From: Rhodocaloribacter litoris
GTDB lineage: Bacteria > Bacteroidota > Rhodothermia > Rhodothermales > ISCAR-4553
Reading direction: 5' to 3'
Length of the DNA: 64,000 bases
NCBI RefSeq assembly: GCF_011682235.2
Contig: NZ_CP076718.1
Span: 3,334,400-3,398,399, forward strand
A program made the translations under genes and the position numbers. Positions 8,672 through 17,812 of this stretch are shown piece by piece; position 1 is the stretch's first letter; each line of letters starts with the position of its first letter. The notes beneath the pieces are model-generated. The model made no database searches and was not told where the DNA came from. It saw nothing but the letters and a program-made list of their open reading frames with translations.

Positions 8672-10027
8672 TCATACCGGCTCGACGGTGAGGGTCAGGC
8701 CGTGTCGTTCGCGCACGCGCAGGCGGGTGCCGGCCGCGACGGGCCGCTCTGCGACCGCCTGCCAGATCTCCCCGTGGATGCGCACCGTCCCGCGAAAACG
8801 GCCGGCCTCAGGGGTGAAGTCGTCGAGGGCGACGGCCGTCTCGCCCATCAGCGACTCGCTGCCGGTGCGAACCGGCGTGCGATGACTTCTAAACACCCGG
8901 GTCATCAGGAAGAGCGAGATCAGCGCCGTGGCGAGGGCCAGCGGCAAAAGCACCGAGAGCGAGACGCGCATCACCGGGACGGGGGTGTCGACAAGCATCA
9001 GCCCGCCCAGTACCAGGCAGACCGTGCCGCCCAGGGTGAGGGCACCGTGGCTGGCGAAGAACGCTTCGGCCACGAACAGGCCCAGGCCCAGCGCCACGAG
9101 CGCCAGCCCCGCCATGTTGATCGGCAGCACCGAGAGCCCGAAGAAGGCCAGAATGAGGCAGATGGCGCCCAGGGTGCCGGCAACGCCCCAGCCGGGCGAG
9201 TAAAACTCGAACACGATGCCGTAGAAGCCGAACATCAGCAGGAGGAACGCCACGTTGGGGTTGGACAGCACGCCCAGCAGCTTTTCGCCCCACCACATGT
9301 CCAGGGGGCGAACCTCGGCGCCGGCCGTGCGGAGCGTGACGACCCCGGTCGGGAGCGTGACGCTGCGCCCGTCCACGGCGGCCAGCAACTCGGCCACGTC
9401 CCCGGCGACGAGGTCGATCACGCCGGCTTCGAGGGCTTCGGAGGCCGTGGCCGAGATGCTTTCCGTGACGGCCCGGGCCGCCCATTCGGCGTTGCGGCCG
9501 CGCAATTCGGCCAGCGAACGCACCCACGCCACGGCGTCGTTGACCACCTTTTGCTCCATGGCGCGCTGCGACGTGGCCTGCGACGTGTCCGGTGGGGCCG
9601 CGGGGCCGAGGGGCGATCCGCCGATGGAGACGGGGTGGGCCGCCCCGATCCGGGTGGCCGGGGCCATCGCCGCCACGTGGCTCGCCATCGTGATGAAGAC
9701 CCCTGCCGAGGCCGCCCGTGCGCCGGCCGGCGACACGTAGACGAGGACCGGCACCGGGCTCTCGAGCATCGCCATGACGATGTCCCGGGTCGAACTCATC
9801 AGCCCGCCCGGGGTGTCGAGCACGAGCAACAGGCCGGTCGCCCCCGTCTCGCGGGCGGTGCGGAGTCCCCGCTCCACGTAGCGCGCCGTCACGGGGGTGA
9901 TGACGTCGTCCTCCAGCCGGAGGCGGATCACGACGGCCCCGTCGCCGGGCTGGGCGCCTGCCGGCGAGGTGTACAGACCGAGGACGAACAGCCCGAACGC
10001 GAGGCCCAGGCAACAAGCCGGACGCAT
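8672..10027 (-). CDS. nfeD: NfeD-family membrane serine protease (long form)
   Basis: A 451-residue protein with a signal peptide (residues 1-25, ending AGAQ), a ClpP-like protease domain (about 30-230), four or so transmembrane helices (about 250-370), and a C-terminal soluble OB-fold NfeD domain. The catalytic dyad known from the Pyrococcus homologue is recognisable as Ser107 (ARAASAGVFI) and Lys160 (MEQKVVNDAV). In that homologue the protease cleaves the C-terminal hydrophobic part of its partner stomatin. The slipin gene lies immediately downstream, a widely conserved pairing. All key residues are intact. Confidence 0.92.
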   Translation of the reverse strand: MRPACCLGLAFGLFVLGLYTSPAGAQPGDGAVVIRLRLEDDVITPVTARYVERGLRTARETGATGLLLVLDTPGGLMSSTRDIVMAMLESPVPVLVYVSPAGARAASAGVFITMASHVAAMAPATRIGAAHPVSIGGSPLGPAAPPDTSQATSQRAMEQKVVNDAVAWVRSLAELRGRNAEWAARAVTESISATASEALEAGVIDLVAGDVAELLAAVDGRSVTLPTGVVTLRTAGAEVRPLDMWWGEKLLGVLSNPNVAFLLLMFGFYGIVFEFYSPGWGVAGTLGAICLILAFFGLSVLPINMAGLALVALGLGLFVAEAFFASHGALTLGGTVCLVLGGLMLVDTPVPVMRVSLSVLLPLALATALISLFLMTRVFRSHRTPVRTGSESLMGETAVALDDFTPEAGRFRGTVRIHGEIWQAVAERPVAAGTRLRVRERHGLTLTVEPV

Positions 10028-10134
10028 GGCACGGGACGAAAGGAAAGAGGAAGCAGGCGTGCAGAAGCCCGTCCCTCATGTATAACGCGCCACGGGATGA
10101 AAAGCAATCCCGGCTTCGCCCGGAAGGAAAGCCG

Positions 10135-10227
10135 TCAGAGGAGTGTGAAGACCGTGAAAACGATCATGCTTACGATACCCGCGCCAACCGTCATCGTTCG
10201 GATGGCACGTTCTACGGGGTTACGCAT
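10135..10227 (-). CDS. Possible 30-residue single-helix membrane peptide
   Basis: An ATG at 10227 opens a frame of 30 codons reading MRNPVERAIRTMTVGAGIVS and then MIVFTVFTLL before a TGA. A positively charged start followed by one hydrophobic helix is the shape of small membrane peptides. There is no clear ribosome binding site and no homologue that I recognise. It could be chance. Confidence 0.3.
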   Translation of the reverse strand: MRNPVERAIRTMTVGAGIVSMIVFTVFTLL

Positions 10228-10387
10228 GGTCCGATACGGGTGGGATGTTTCGGATTATCAGGACGCTATCGGTATCGGAGGGCCGGAGAAGGAGTAAAAT
10301 CGTCACGGGAAGAAAAAAACGGAGGGGACAACCCATCGCCCGTTCATGCGTAGTATGGACGGTTCGTTTCCCACCACCGCGCCCGCC

Positions 10388-10468
10388 ATGCGGAAAGCCT
10401 TTCAACGGTTCTGGTTCGTGGGCCTGCTGCTGCTGGCGTTCGTCCTGGTGATGGCGCTGTGCGGCTGA
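10388..10468 (+). CDS. Possible 26-residue single-helix membrane peptide
   Basis: An ATG at 10388 opens a 26-codon frame, MRKAFQRFWFVGLLLLAFVL then VMALCG, ending at TGA 10468. Three basic residues precede one strongly hydrophobic helix. It is divergent from the similar peptide at 10135-10227 and lies 84 bases before pfkA. No ribosome binding site is evident. Support is the composition only. Confidence 0.3.
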   Translation: MRKAFQRFWFVGLLLLAFVLVMALCG

Positions 10469-10551
10469 GCCCGATGCCGGCCTCGCCGTGACGTCATGGC
10501 CGAGGTTGTCCTTTTCCGTTCTGTTATGGCAAACCCTCCGTATCCAGATCC

Positions 10552-11679
10552 ATGTCTCGATCCCTGCGTGTAGGCGTCTTGACCGGCGGCGGCGACTGCC
10601 CCGGCCTCAACGCCGTGATCCGTGCCGTCACCAAGAGCCTTATCCTGGAGCATAACGCCGAGGTGCTTGGCTTCGAAGACGGCTTTCTCGGCCTGATCGA
10701 ACGACGCATGCGCCCGCTCTCCTACGGTGACGTCAGCGGGATCCTCACGCGCGGCGGCACCATTCTCGGCACGCACAACAAGGCCAACCCGTTCAGCTAT
10801 TACAAGCGCGGCGGCGCCGACGTCTCGGCGCAGGTGCTCAAGTATGCCGAGACGCTCGGCCTCGACGCCCTGGTCGCCATCGGGGGAGACGGGACCATGT
10901 CCATCGCCCATCGCCTCCAGCAGATGGGGCTCAACGTCGTCGGGGTTCCCAAAACCATCGACAACGACCTGGTCGGCACCGACCGCACGTTCGGCTTCGA
11001 CACGGCCGTCTCCATCGTCGTGGAGGCCATCGACCGGCTGCACACGACGGCCCAGAGCCACCAGCGGGTGATGATCGTCGAGACGATGGGACGGTATGCC
11101 GGGTGGATCGCCCTCTATGCCGGCGTGGCCGGTGGGGCCGACGTGATCCTCATTCCGGAGTTCGAATACGAGATCGACGAGGTGGTGCAGATCATCCGGG
11201 AGCGCGAGAGCTACGGCCGCAGCTTCACGATCATCGTCATCGCCGAGGGGGCCAAGCCCCGGGGCGGCGAGCTGGTCGTACGCGACGTGATCGAGGAGAG
11301 CCCCGACCCCCTCCGCCTCGGGGGCGTCGGGCGGCAGCTGGAGCTGCAATTGCGGGAGCGCGTCAAGAGCGAGGTGCGTACCACCATCCTGGGGCACGTG
11401 CAGCGCGGCGGCACGCCCTCGGCCTACGACCGCAACCTGGCCACCGTCTTCGGCACCTATGCCGCCGCCATGGTCGCCGACGGCTCGTTCGGACGGATGG
11501 CCGCCCTGCAGGAGAACCGCATCACGAGCGTCCCGCTCGAACTGGTGGCCGGCAAGACCCGCAAGGTGCCCCGCGACGCCCCGATGGTGGCGGCGGCCCT
11601 GGCCGTGGGCACCTCCTTCGGCGTCCGGGAACTGTCCCACCGTTTCGTCGGCACCGAAGAGACGGCCGCCATCTCGTGA
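10552..11679 (+). CDS. pfkA: 6-phosphofructokinase (group III-like)
   Basis: A 375-residue cytosolic enzyme phosphorylating fructose 6-phosphate in glycolysis. Visible signatures are TGGGDCPGLNAVIRA near the N-terminus, GGDGT at 111-115, PKTIDND at 133-139 with the catalytic Asp, and METMGRYAGW-like substrate binding (MGRYAGW 179-185). Gly in GGDGT indicates ATP as donor, whereas Lys in PKTIDND is shared with pyrophosphate-dependent enzymes. This Gly/Lys combination is known from group III ATP-PFKs such as those of actinobacteria, so ATP dependence is likely but should be tested. It is monocistronic, with 281 bases before the next gene. Confidence 0.95.
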   Translation: MSRSLRVGVLTGGGDCPGLNAVIRAVTKSLILEHNAEVLGFEDGFLGLIERRMRPLSYGDVSGILTRGGTILGTHNKANPFSYYKRGGADVSAQVLKYAETLGLDALVAIGGDGTMSIAHRLQQMGLNVVGVPKTIDNDLVGTDRTFGFDTAVSIVVEAIDRLHTTAQSHQRVMIVETMGRYAGWIALYAGVAGGADVILIPEFEYEIDEVVQIIRERESYGRSFTIIVIAEGAKPRGGELVVRDVIEESPDPLRLGGVGRQLELQLRERVKSEVRTTILGHVQRGGTPSAYDRNLATVFGTYAAAMVADGSFGRMAALQENRITSVPLELVAGKTRKVPRDAPMVAAALAVGTSFGVRELSHRFVGTEETAAIS

Positions 11680-11960
11680 TCCCGGGCAGGTGCCTGCACC
11701 GGCCGGTCCACGCCGGGTAGCACCGCTTCCGTCCGGGAACATCCGTGTGCCGCGGAGGGCGTGCGGATTGCAATACGTGAGGCGCCCGCGTGCCGGTCCG
11801 GATCCGCAGTGCCCGTTCTCGATCCGGGACGCGGCGGGTCCCGGCGGGGATCAGAGGGCGAAAGGCGGTCGCTTCCGCCCACCGGCGCCCCACGTCACGA
11901 CGCCGCGCCGTCCCGGCGCAGGCCGGATCCGTACAACACACCAACCGTTTTTCGCCTGCC

Positions 11961-12884
11961 ATGCATGTCTACGTCACCGGTGCCACCGGCTTCATCGGAT
12001 CCTACGTTTTGCGCGAGTTGCTTGCCCGGGGCCACACCGCCCGCTGCCTCGTGCGCGATCCCGGCACCGCCCTCGTCGAGGCGGAGCGGGACCGGGTGGA
12101 ACGCGTCCGGGGGGACGTGACCGACCCGAAGTCGCTTGCCGGGACGATGCGCGGCTGTGACGCCGTCATCCACCTCGTCGGCATCATCGAGGAGAAGCCG
12201 TCCCGGGGCGTCACCTTTGAGCGCATCCACTACGAGGGCGCCCGGAACGTCATCGACGAGGCCGTCGCCGCACGGATCGACCGGTTCGTGCTGATGAGCG
12301 CCAACGGGGCCCGCCCGGACGGCGTCTCGGCCTACCAGACGACCAAGTGGAAGGCGGAAGAGCACCTCCGCAAGGCCGGCTTCCCGCATGCCACCGTCTT
12401 CCGTCCCTCCGTCGTCTTCGGGGACCCGGGCCCGGAACACGAGGAATTCGCCACGCGCCTGGCCCGGACGCTCGTGAAGCCCTTTCCGATCCTGCCCGTC
12501 TTCGGCGATGGGCGTTTCCGCATGCAGCCGGTCTCCGTCGAGGAGGTGGCTGCGGCGTTCGTGCAGGCCCTGGAGCGCGAGGCCGCCCGCGGGCAGGCGT
12601 ACGTGGCCGTGGGCCGGGAGGCCTATCCCTTCGTCGAGATCCTGGACATCATCGCGCGGGCGCTGGGGCTGGAACCGAAGCCCAAGCTCCCGCAGCCCCT
12701 CTGGCTCGTCCGGCCGCTCGTCCATACCGCCGGTCGCATCGGCCTGTTGCCCATCTCCCCGGACCAGTTCGAGATGCTCGTCGAGGGTAACACGGGCGAC
12801 CCGACCGCCTTCTACCGGGATTTCGACCTCACCTATCGCCCCTTCACGCCGGAAAACCTGGCCTACCTCCGGGTGCGCGCCTGA
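11961..12884 (+). CDS. NAD(P)-binding NDUFA9-like / complex I-type reductase-epimerase
   Basis: A 307-residue extended-SDR protein with a Rossmann fold: MHVYVTGATGFIGSYVLREL at the N-terminus, then GDVTDPKSL, VIHLVGIIEE, and SAYQTTKWKAEEHLRKAGF in place of the classical YxxxK site. The IHLVGII and QTTKWKAEE elements are characteristic of the NDUFA9-like atypical SDR family, which are mostly NAD(P)H-binding proteins without a defined reaction. I chose the ATG at 11961 because the Rossmann strand begins directly after it, and an in-frame upstream extension is Arg-rich and non-homologous. It is followed by a 123-base gap and the nucleoside kinase. Confidence 0.88.
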   Translation: MHVYVTGATGFIGSYVLRELLARGHTARCLVRDPGTALVEAERDRVERVRGDVTDPKSLAGTMRGCDAVIHLVGIIEEKPSRGVTFERIHYEGARNVIDEAVAARIDRFVLMSANGARPDGVSAYQTTKWKAEEHLRKAGFPHATVFRPSVVFGDPGPEHEEFATRLARTLVKPFPILPVFGDGRFRMQPVSVEEVAAAFVQALEREAARGQAYVAVGREAYPFVEILDIIARALGLEPKPKLPQPLWLVRPLVHTAGRIGLLPISPDQFEMLVEGNTGDPTAFYRDFDLTYRPFTPENLAYLRVRA

Positions 12885-12953
12885 ATCGAAGCGGGGTGTC
12901 CACAATCGATCCACAACGCGCGAAACCGCTCCGCATCCTCGCACGAGGTTGCG

Positions 12954-12960
12954 TATCTTG
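12954..12960 (+). promoter_or_regulatory. Putative promoter -7 element (TATCTTG)
   Basis: TATCTTGGG lies 47 bases before the ATG of the deoxynucleoside kinase gene. It matches the element seen before the tRNA and the metalloprotease in this window, although no clear upstream TTG is present at the right spacing here. Confidence 0.4.
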
Positions 12961-13007
12961 GGCGCGGTCGATCACACCGGACCCGTCAAGCCGTTTTGCA
13001 GACCTCT

Positions 13008-13664
13008 ATGGGGAAAGAAGCCGAAGTGCCCGGTGCCGGCAAGAAATACGTGGCCATCGCCGGTAATATCGGAGCGGGAAAAAGCACCCTCACGAAGGTG
13101 CTGAGCGATTATTTCAAATGGGAGGCCTTCTACGAACGGGTGGACGACAACCCCTACCTGGCCGACTTTTACCGGGACATGCGGCGCTGGTCTTTCAACC
13201 TGCAGGTCTTTTTTCTCTCCAGCCGGTTCAACCACCAGCGCCAGATCGAGGCGGCGCCGCATTCCGTCGTGCAGGACCGCTCCATCTACGAGGACGCCGA
13301 GATTTTCGCGCGGAACCTGTATGAGATGGGCCTGATGACGAAGCGGGACTTCGACAACTACACGGAGCTTTTCAAGATCATGACGTCGTATTTGCGCCCG
13401 CCGGATCTGCTGGTCTACCTGCGGGCGTCGGTGCCCACGCTCGTGCGGCACATCCAGGCCCGGGGGCGCGAGTTCGAGACGAGCATCCGCATCGACTACC
13501 TCGAACGCCTCAACGAGCACTATGAGAACTGGATCGAGCGGTACGATGCCGGGCCCCGGATGATCATCGACGTGGACGAGCTCGATTTCGTGAAGCGGGA
13601 GGAAGACCGCCGGGAGATCATCCGGCGCATCGAAAGCCGCCTCTACGGATTATTCCCTGAATGA
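13008..13664 (+). CDS. Deoxynucleoside kinase
   Basis: A 218-residue kinase of the dNK/dGK-dCK family that phosphorylates deoxynucleosides for dNTP salvage. It shows the P-loop GNIGAGKST (near residue 20), the DRS motif in VVQDRSIYEDAEIF, and the Arg-rich lid region IQARGREFETSIRIDYLERLNEHYENWI. The ATG at 13008 is preferred over a TTG at 12996. Its stop codon overlaps the start of the next gene by four bases (ATGA), so the two are translationally linked, although no functional link is obvious. Together with thymidine kinase near 49.4 kb the window encodes two salvage kinases. Confidence 0.92.
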   Translation: MGKEAEVPGAGKKYVAIAGNIGAGKSTLTKVLSDYFKWEAFYERVDDNPYLADFYRDMRRWSFNLQVFFLSSRFNHQRQIEAAPHSVVQDRSIYEDAEIFARNLYEMGLMTKRDFDNYTELFKIMTSYLRPPDLLVYLRASVPTLVRHIQARGREFETSIRIDYLERLNEHYENWIERYDAGPRMIIDVDELDFVKREEDRREIIRRIESRLYGLFPE

Positions 13665-15619
13665 AGGGGCAGGCGGCCATAGGGAAGCGGTGGAGGCGGT
13701 GCTGGGTGGCGGTGCTGCTGGGGGGGTGGCTGGCCGTGCCGCTGGCGGCCCAGGAGGCCGACACCCTCCGGGGGGCGCCGGCCGCGGCGACGACGGCGTC
13801 TTTCCCCGCCCCCGTGGCGTTTCCCGTGCCCGGCGACGCGGTCGGGACGGCGCTGCCGGCCCGGACGATTGCCCTGGACCCGGTCGACCTGCTGGGCGCG
13901 CAGCCCGGCAGCTTCGTCTACGATTTCGGCACGCCGGGCTGGCCGCATGGCTGGAGCCCGTACGGGGTCAGCCCGAACACCGTGGGGCTCTACGTCGACG
14001 GGTTGCCCTTCAACGACTTGATCACCGGCCGGGCCCGCTACGACCTGATCCCGTTCACGTTCATGGAGCCGCTTCGGGTGCAGCCGGCCTGGAACGATGC
14101 GCCGGTGGCGGTGCAGGGCCGGCTGCGTGCGTTCGACGTCGCCGAGCCGCTGACGGAGATCCGCTACCGTACGAGCAACAAGGGGTTACAGAGTGTGACG
14201 GTGGCACACGTGCAGCAGCGTCGTCCCGGATGGCTGGGAAACCCGGCCCGGCTGAACGTGCTCTTCGGCTACGGCGGGCACGCGGCGCGCGGGGAGTATC
14301 CCGGCAGCCGGTTACGGCGGGCGCGTCAGTTGCTGCTGCGGCTGCAGTATGCCCGTCCCGGCTGGGCGGTGGAAGTGAAGGAACTCTTCAACCGGCGGCG
14401 TGTGGGGGCCCACGGCGGGGTGCTGCCGATCCCGGGGGCTCCCTATGCGTCCATCTACCAGCGGCTCGGGGCCCGGGTGGAGCGGGAGGAAGCCCGGCGC
14501 GAAACCATCCGCAACGACCTGTCGGTCACGCTCCAGGTGCAGCTGGCGGCCGGGTATGCGCCCCTGCGCCTGACTGGCTTCTGGACGAACGAGCGCTTCC
14601 AGTACCGCAACGCGGCGGACACCCTCACGGCCCGGATGCGCCGGCTCGGCGTGCAGGCGACGCACAGTCTCCTGCCGGGCCGGCTGCATCTCCGCGCCGC
14701 GTTCTGGCACGACCGCGTCCGCGAGGGCCGGGCGCTCCCCGACTCGCTCGGCCTCACCCGGACGCAGGTGCACCTTGCGGCCCGTGACACCCTCGCCGCC
14801 GGCGGTTTTGAGGCGGTCCTCGAAGGCGGGTACCACCGGGACGGCGGGCGTACCTATCCGGCCGCCTTCGGACGGCTGGCCCGGGAAACCGGTCCCGTGA
14901 CCCTCTTCGTCGAGGCAAGCCGGACGGTGCAGCCGGTTTCCCCCATGGTACGTTATGGCTTCGGATCCGTCGTACGCCCCTCGGACGAACCCGGCGGGCC
15001 CGTGACGCTGGGCCGCGGCGGCTTCACGGTCCGGCTGGGCTCCTTCGACCTGACGGCCTTTGCCTTCCTTCACCAGACCACCGACCCGCTCGATCTTTTC
15101 GTCGTGGCCGGAGACACGGTGGCGGCCCGGGTGGAGACCGGCACCTGGCGGCGTGCCGGCATCGCGCTCGATCTCGGCTTCCGCCGCCACGCCCGGCGGG
15201 GCCTCTACTTCGTCTTCCGGCCCACCTTCAGCCGCCCCGACCCGCCGGCCGGGGCCCTGCCCGACGCCCTGCCGGGCGTCTTCGGCGAGGCCCGCCTCGG
15301 CGCCCGGTTCGTCCTCTTCCGGAACGACCTCGATCTCGACGTCACCCTCCGGGGACGCTACTGGGGCGCGATGCAGGGACGCACGTTGCACCCGCCCACG
15401 GGACTGCTCGTCTTGCCCGAAGCCGGTGCGCGCCCGGTCGATGCCGCCGGCACGCTCGACCTGTTCGTGTCGGCCGGAGTACGTACGGCCATCCTCTTCC
15501 TCGCCTATGAGAACATGCTCAGCGGTACCGCCCTGCTGGTGGGAAACCTGATCGTTCCGGACTATCCGCTTCCGGAGCGCCGTTTTCGGTTCGGCGTTTT
15601 CTGGCCGATCTTCAACTGA
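13661..15619 (+). CDS. Outer-membrane beta-barrel protein with TonB-receptor-like plug
   Basis: A 652-residue exported protein. Residues about 1-31 are a signal peptide ending PLAAQ. A short region resembling a TonB-receptor plug follows (VGLYVDGLPFNDLITGRARYD, about residues 103-125). The remainder alternates in amphipathic strands and ends with an aromatic C-terminal residue pattern (FRFGVFWPIFN), as expected of an outer-membrane barrel. No N-terminal carboxypeptidase-regulatory-like domain is present and it is shorter than SusC proteins. It starts inside the kinase stop codon. It is probably a porin or receptor. The ligand is unknown. Confidence 0.75.
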   Translation: MKGQAAIGKRWRRCWVAVLLGGWLAVPLAAQEADTLRGAPAAATTASFPAPVAFPVPGDAVGTALPARTIALDPVDLLGAQPGSFVYDFGTPGWPHGWSPYGVSPNTVGLYVDGLPFNDLITGRARYDLIPFTFMEPLRVQPAWNDAPVAVQGRLRAFDVAEPLTEIRYRTSNKGLQSVTVAHVQQRRPGWLGNPARLNVLFGYGGHAARGEYPGSRLRRARQLLLRLQYARPGWAVEVKELFNRRRVGAHGGVLPIPGAPYASIYQRLGARVEREEARRETIRNDLSVTLQVQLAAGYAPLRLTGFWTNERFQYRNAADTLTARMRRLGVQATHSLLPGRLHLRAAFWHDRVREGRALPDSLGLTRTQVHLAARDTLAAGGFEAVLEGGYHRDGGRTYPAAFGRLARETGPVTLFVEASRTVQPVSPMVRYGFGSVVRPSDEPGGPVTLGRGGFTVRLGSFDLTAFAFLHQTTDPLDLFVVAGDTVAARVETGTWRRAGIALDLGFRRHARRGLYFVFRPTFSRPDPPAGALPDALPGVFGEARLGARFVLFRNDLDLDVTLRGRYWGAMQGRTLHPPTGLLVLPEAGARPVDAAGTLDLFVSAGVRTAILFLAYENMLSGTALLVGNLIVPDYPLPERRFRFGVFWPIFN

Positions 15620-15703
15620 GAACAACCTTTTGGTTCTGGCTCGTATAAGACCCGTTCGCCGCCGGCCGCAGCCGGGGGCATCCTCCTTCGACACGGAACG
15701 ATC

Positions 15704-16582
15704 ATGTCGCACGTACCGGTACCGGCTCCGCAGCCCTCGCCCTACGAGCGGGCGGTGTGGCGGCAGGCGCAGGCCTGGCGCAACCCGGAGAAGGGGTGGC
15801 TGGCACAGGCGGCCGGGGCGATCTCGGAGGCCTGGAGCGACGTAGCCGACCTTCTCTGCCAGGTGCCCGGCGTCGGGTGGACCGTCGACAACGTGGTGGC
15901 CGGGTTGCTCACGGTGGTCAATGAAGTCTGCCAGGATACCGTGCCGGCCGATGCCATCTGCCATGTCTACCGGCAGGCGGGGCACCCGGTCCGTCATCCC
16001 CGTGACATCCGCCGGCTCGACCTGGCCGAGGTGGACCGGGCCCTGGCGGGGCTCCGCGGCAAATACCGGGCGCTGGCGGCCGCCGAGGGCGCGGCGACGG
16101 GACTGGCCGGTGCCTCCGGCATCGTGCCCGACCTGGTGGCGCTGGTGGCGCTCAACCTCCGGGCCACCGGCGAATACGCGGCCTATTGCGGCTTCGACAT
16201 CGCCGAGGCCGGGGAACGCCTCTATGCCCTCTCCATCCTGGACCACGTCTCGCGTTCGCGCAGCAAGGCACGCGACCTGGCGCTGAGCCCCGTACTCTCG
16301 GCCGCCGGACGGGTGGCCCGCCGGCAGGGCCTGCAGGCCATCGAACAGATGGGGCTGACGCGTGCCCTCGAACGGGCGGTTCGGATGCTGGGCCTTCGCC
16401 TGACCGGCGCCAAGCTGGGACAGGCCGTTCCCGTCGTCGGGGCCGTGGTCGGGAGCGGCTTCAATGCCTATTACACCGACCGCGTTTGCCGGACGGCCTA
16501 TCATCTCTATCGCGAGCGTTTCCTTTTTGAAAAGTACGGGCCGGCAATCCTGCAAGAAGCGGCCCCTCATCCGGCGGCGTGA
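15704..16582 (+). CDS. EcsC-family protein
   Basis: A 292-residue protein of the EcsC family, named after the B. subtilis EcsABC locus but of undetermined biochemical role. Characteristic regions are the central Gly/Ala-rich amphipathic helices (GAATGLAGASGIVPDLVALVALNLRATGEYAAYCGFD) and the C-terminal VPVVGAVVGSGFNAYYTD. No signal peptide is seen. The hydrophobic helices suggest membrane association. It is encoded alone on the plus strand and its 3' end overlaps that of the convergent methyltransferase gene by 16 bases. Confidence 0.82.
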   Translation: MSHVPVPAPQPSPYERAVWRQAQAWRNPEKGWLAQAAGAISEAWSDVADLLCQVPGVGWTVDNVVAGLLTVVNEVCQDTVPADAICHVYRQAGHPVRHPRDIRRLDLAEVDRALAGLRGKYRALAAAEGAATGLAGASGIVPDLVALVALNLRATGEYAAYCGFDIAEAGERLYALSILDHVSRSRSKARDLALSPVLSAAGRVARRQGLQAIEQMGLTRALERAVRMLGLRLTGAKLGQAVPVVGAVVGSGFNAYYTDRVCRTAYHLYRERFLFEKYGPAILQEAAPHPAA

Positions 16583-17559
16583 CGTCTCCCGAGGGTGCTG
16601 TGCAGCTTGCGGAGCCGGCATACGAAGAACCCTTCCATGATCGGCGTCGGCAGCAGGCGACGGGCCGGTGCAAGGCCGGGGTCGAACGGGTGCCCCTGCC
16701 AGGCGGTGAGCGGCGGCTGCATGTTGTCGAGCGTGAGGCCGAGCGGTTCGGCGCGGAGGGCGTCGCCGAACTGCCGGAGGGCCCAGGCGATGATCCCCTC
16801 GTTCTCTTCCGGGGCGAGCGAGCACGTCGCATAGACCAGCACCCCGCCGGGCCGCAGGCACTGGACGGCCGAAAAAAGCAGCCGCCGCTGCTTGCGCACC
16901 ATCTCCCGGATCTTGCGCGGGCTCCAGTAGGCATAGGACGACGGGTCCGCCGTGTGAAAGCGGCCCTCGCCCGAGCACGGTGCATCCAGCAGGACGCGGT
17001 CGAAGTATTCGGGGCGATGGCGCCAGGCGGTGGCGCCGTCGCGCAGGAGGGGACGGACGAAGGACGCGGCCCCCTGGGCCTCCAGGTTGGCGCGGAGCTT
17101 GAAGAACCGGTGCTTCACGGCTTCCACGGCTACGAGTTCGCCGGCACCCTGGAGGCGACAGGCGATCTGCAGGGTTTTGCTGCCCGGGGCGGCGGCCAGG
17201 TCGAGCACGCGCTCGCCCGGCACCGGCGCCAGGACCTCCACCGGCACCATGCTCGAGAGGTTCTGGACGTAGATCCGGTGTTCGACGGCCGGGGCGGAAG
17301 CCAGCAGGCGCGCGCGCATGGCCGCCGGTACCCAGAAGGCATCGGCCTTCCAGGGAACGGGATGAAGCCGGAGGCCCGCCCGCGTCAGGGCCTCCGTCAC
17401 CTGCGCCGTGGCGGCCCGGAGCGTGTTCACCCGGAAGCCGGTCGCCCGGGGGGCAACGAACGCGTCGAGGACGGCCTCGTAGCGGTCCGGCGCCACGATG
17501 GCCCGCAGCCGGTCCAGGAAGGCCGGGGGCAACGACAGGGAACGGCGCGGGTCCAGCAT
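16567..17559 (-). CDS. RsmB/NOP-family RNA (cytosine-C5)-methyltransferase
   Basis: A 330-residue SAM-dependent enzyme that should form 5-methylcytosine in rRNA or tRNA. The N-terminal FRVNTLRA motif is followed by the SAM-binding VLDLAAAPGSKTLQIA (about 118-133), and the two functional cysteines are Cys195 (DAPCSGEGRF, product release) and Cys246 (YATCSLAPEENE, the nucleophile). It lacks the extra N-terminal NusB-like domain of RsmB and the C-terminal extension of RsmF, so the exact target base cannot be named. It overlaps the EcsC gene tail to tail. Confidence 0.92.
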   Translation of the reverse strand: MLDPRRSLSLPPAFLDRLRAIVAPDRYEAVLDAFVAPRATGFRVNTLRAATAQVTEALTRAGLRLHPVPWKADAFWVPAAMRARLLASAPAVEHRIYVQNLSSMVPVEVLAPVPGERVLDLAAAPGSKTLQIACRLQGAGELVAVEAVKHRFFKLRANLEAQGAASFVRPLLRDGATAWRHRPEYFDRVLLDAPCSGEGRFHTADPSSYAYWSPRKIREMVRKQRRLLFSAVQCLRPGGVLVYATCSLAPEENEGIIAWALRQFGDALRAEPLGLTLDNMQPPLTAWQGHPFDPGLAPARRLLPTPIMEGFFVCRLRKLHSTLGRRHAAG

Positions 17560-17716
17560 GCGAACCGTGCGTCAGGTACCAGAAAACCATGAACGGCGCG
17601 TGGGCGCTCCGGGATGCAGCCCGCCTACCGCCGAAATGCGGCCGGGTTTCCGGGCGGGCATCACCCCGGTGAACACGCTTTTCACAGGGGGCGATCGCCG
17701 GGCCCGGCTTAAGTGG

Positions 17717-17747
17717 TTGCGGATCTGATGCGATATACGTACCATGG
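17717..17747 (+). promoter_or_regulatory. Possible clpX promoter
   Basis: TTG at 17717-17719 and TACCATGG at 17740-17747 are separated by 20 bases, the same geometry as the better promoters in this window. It lies 66 bases before the clpX ATG. The -7 part is only a partial match. Confidence 0.3.
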
Positions 17748-17812
17748 CAGAACGCATGGCGTGGGCCGATCCTTCCCCTCCTTTCGACCATCTTCAGGTA
17801 TATCCATAGATC

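Larger units (their letters stand above)
10028..10551. other. Intergenic region between nfeD and pfkA
   Basis: 524 bases without a conventional gene. It contains two very short membrane-protein-like frames, listed separately (10135-10227 minus and 10388-10468 plus). Nothing else is recognisable. Confidence 0.5.
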
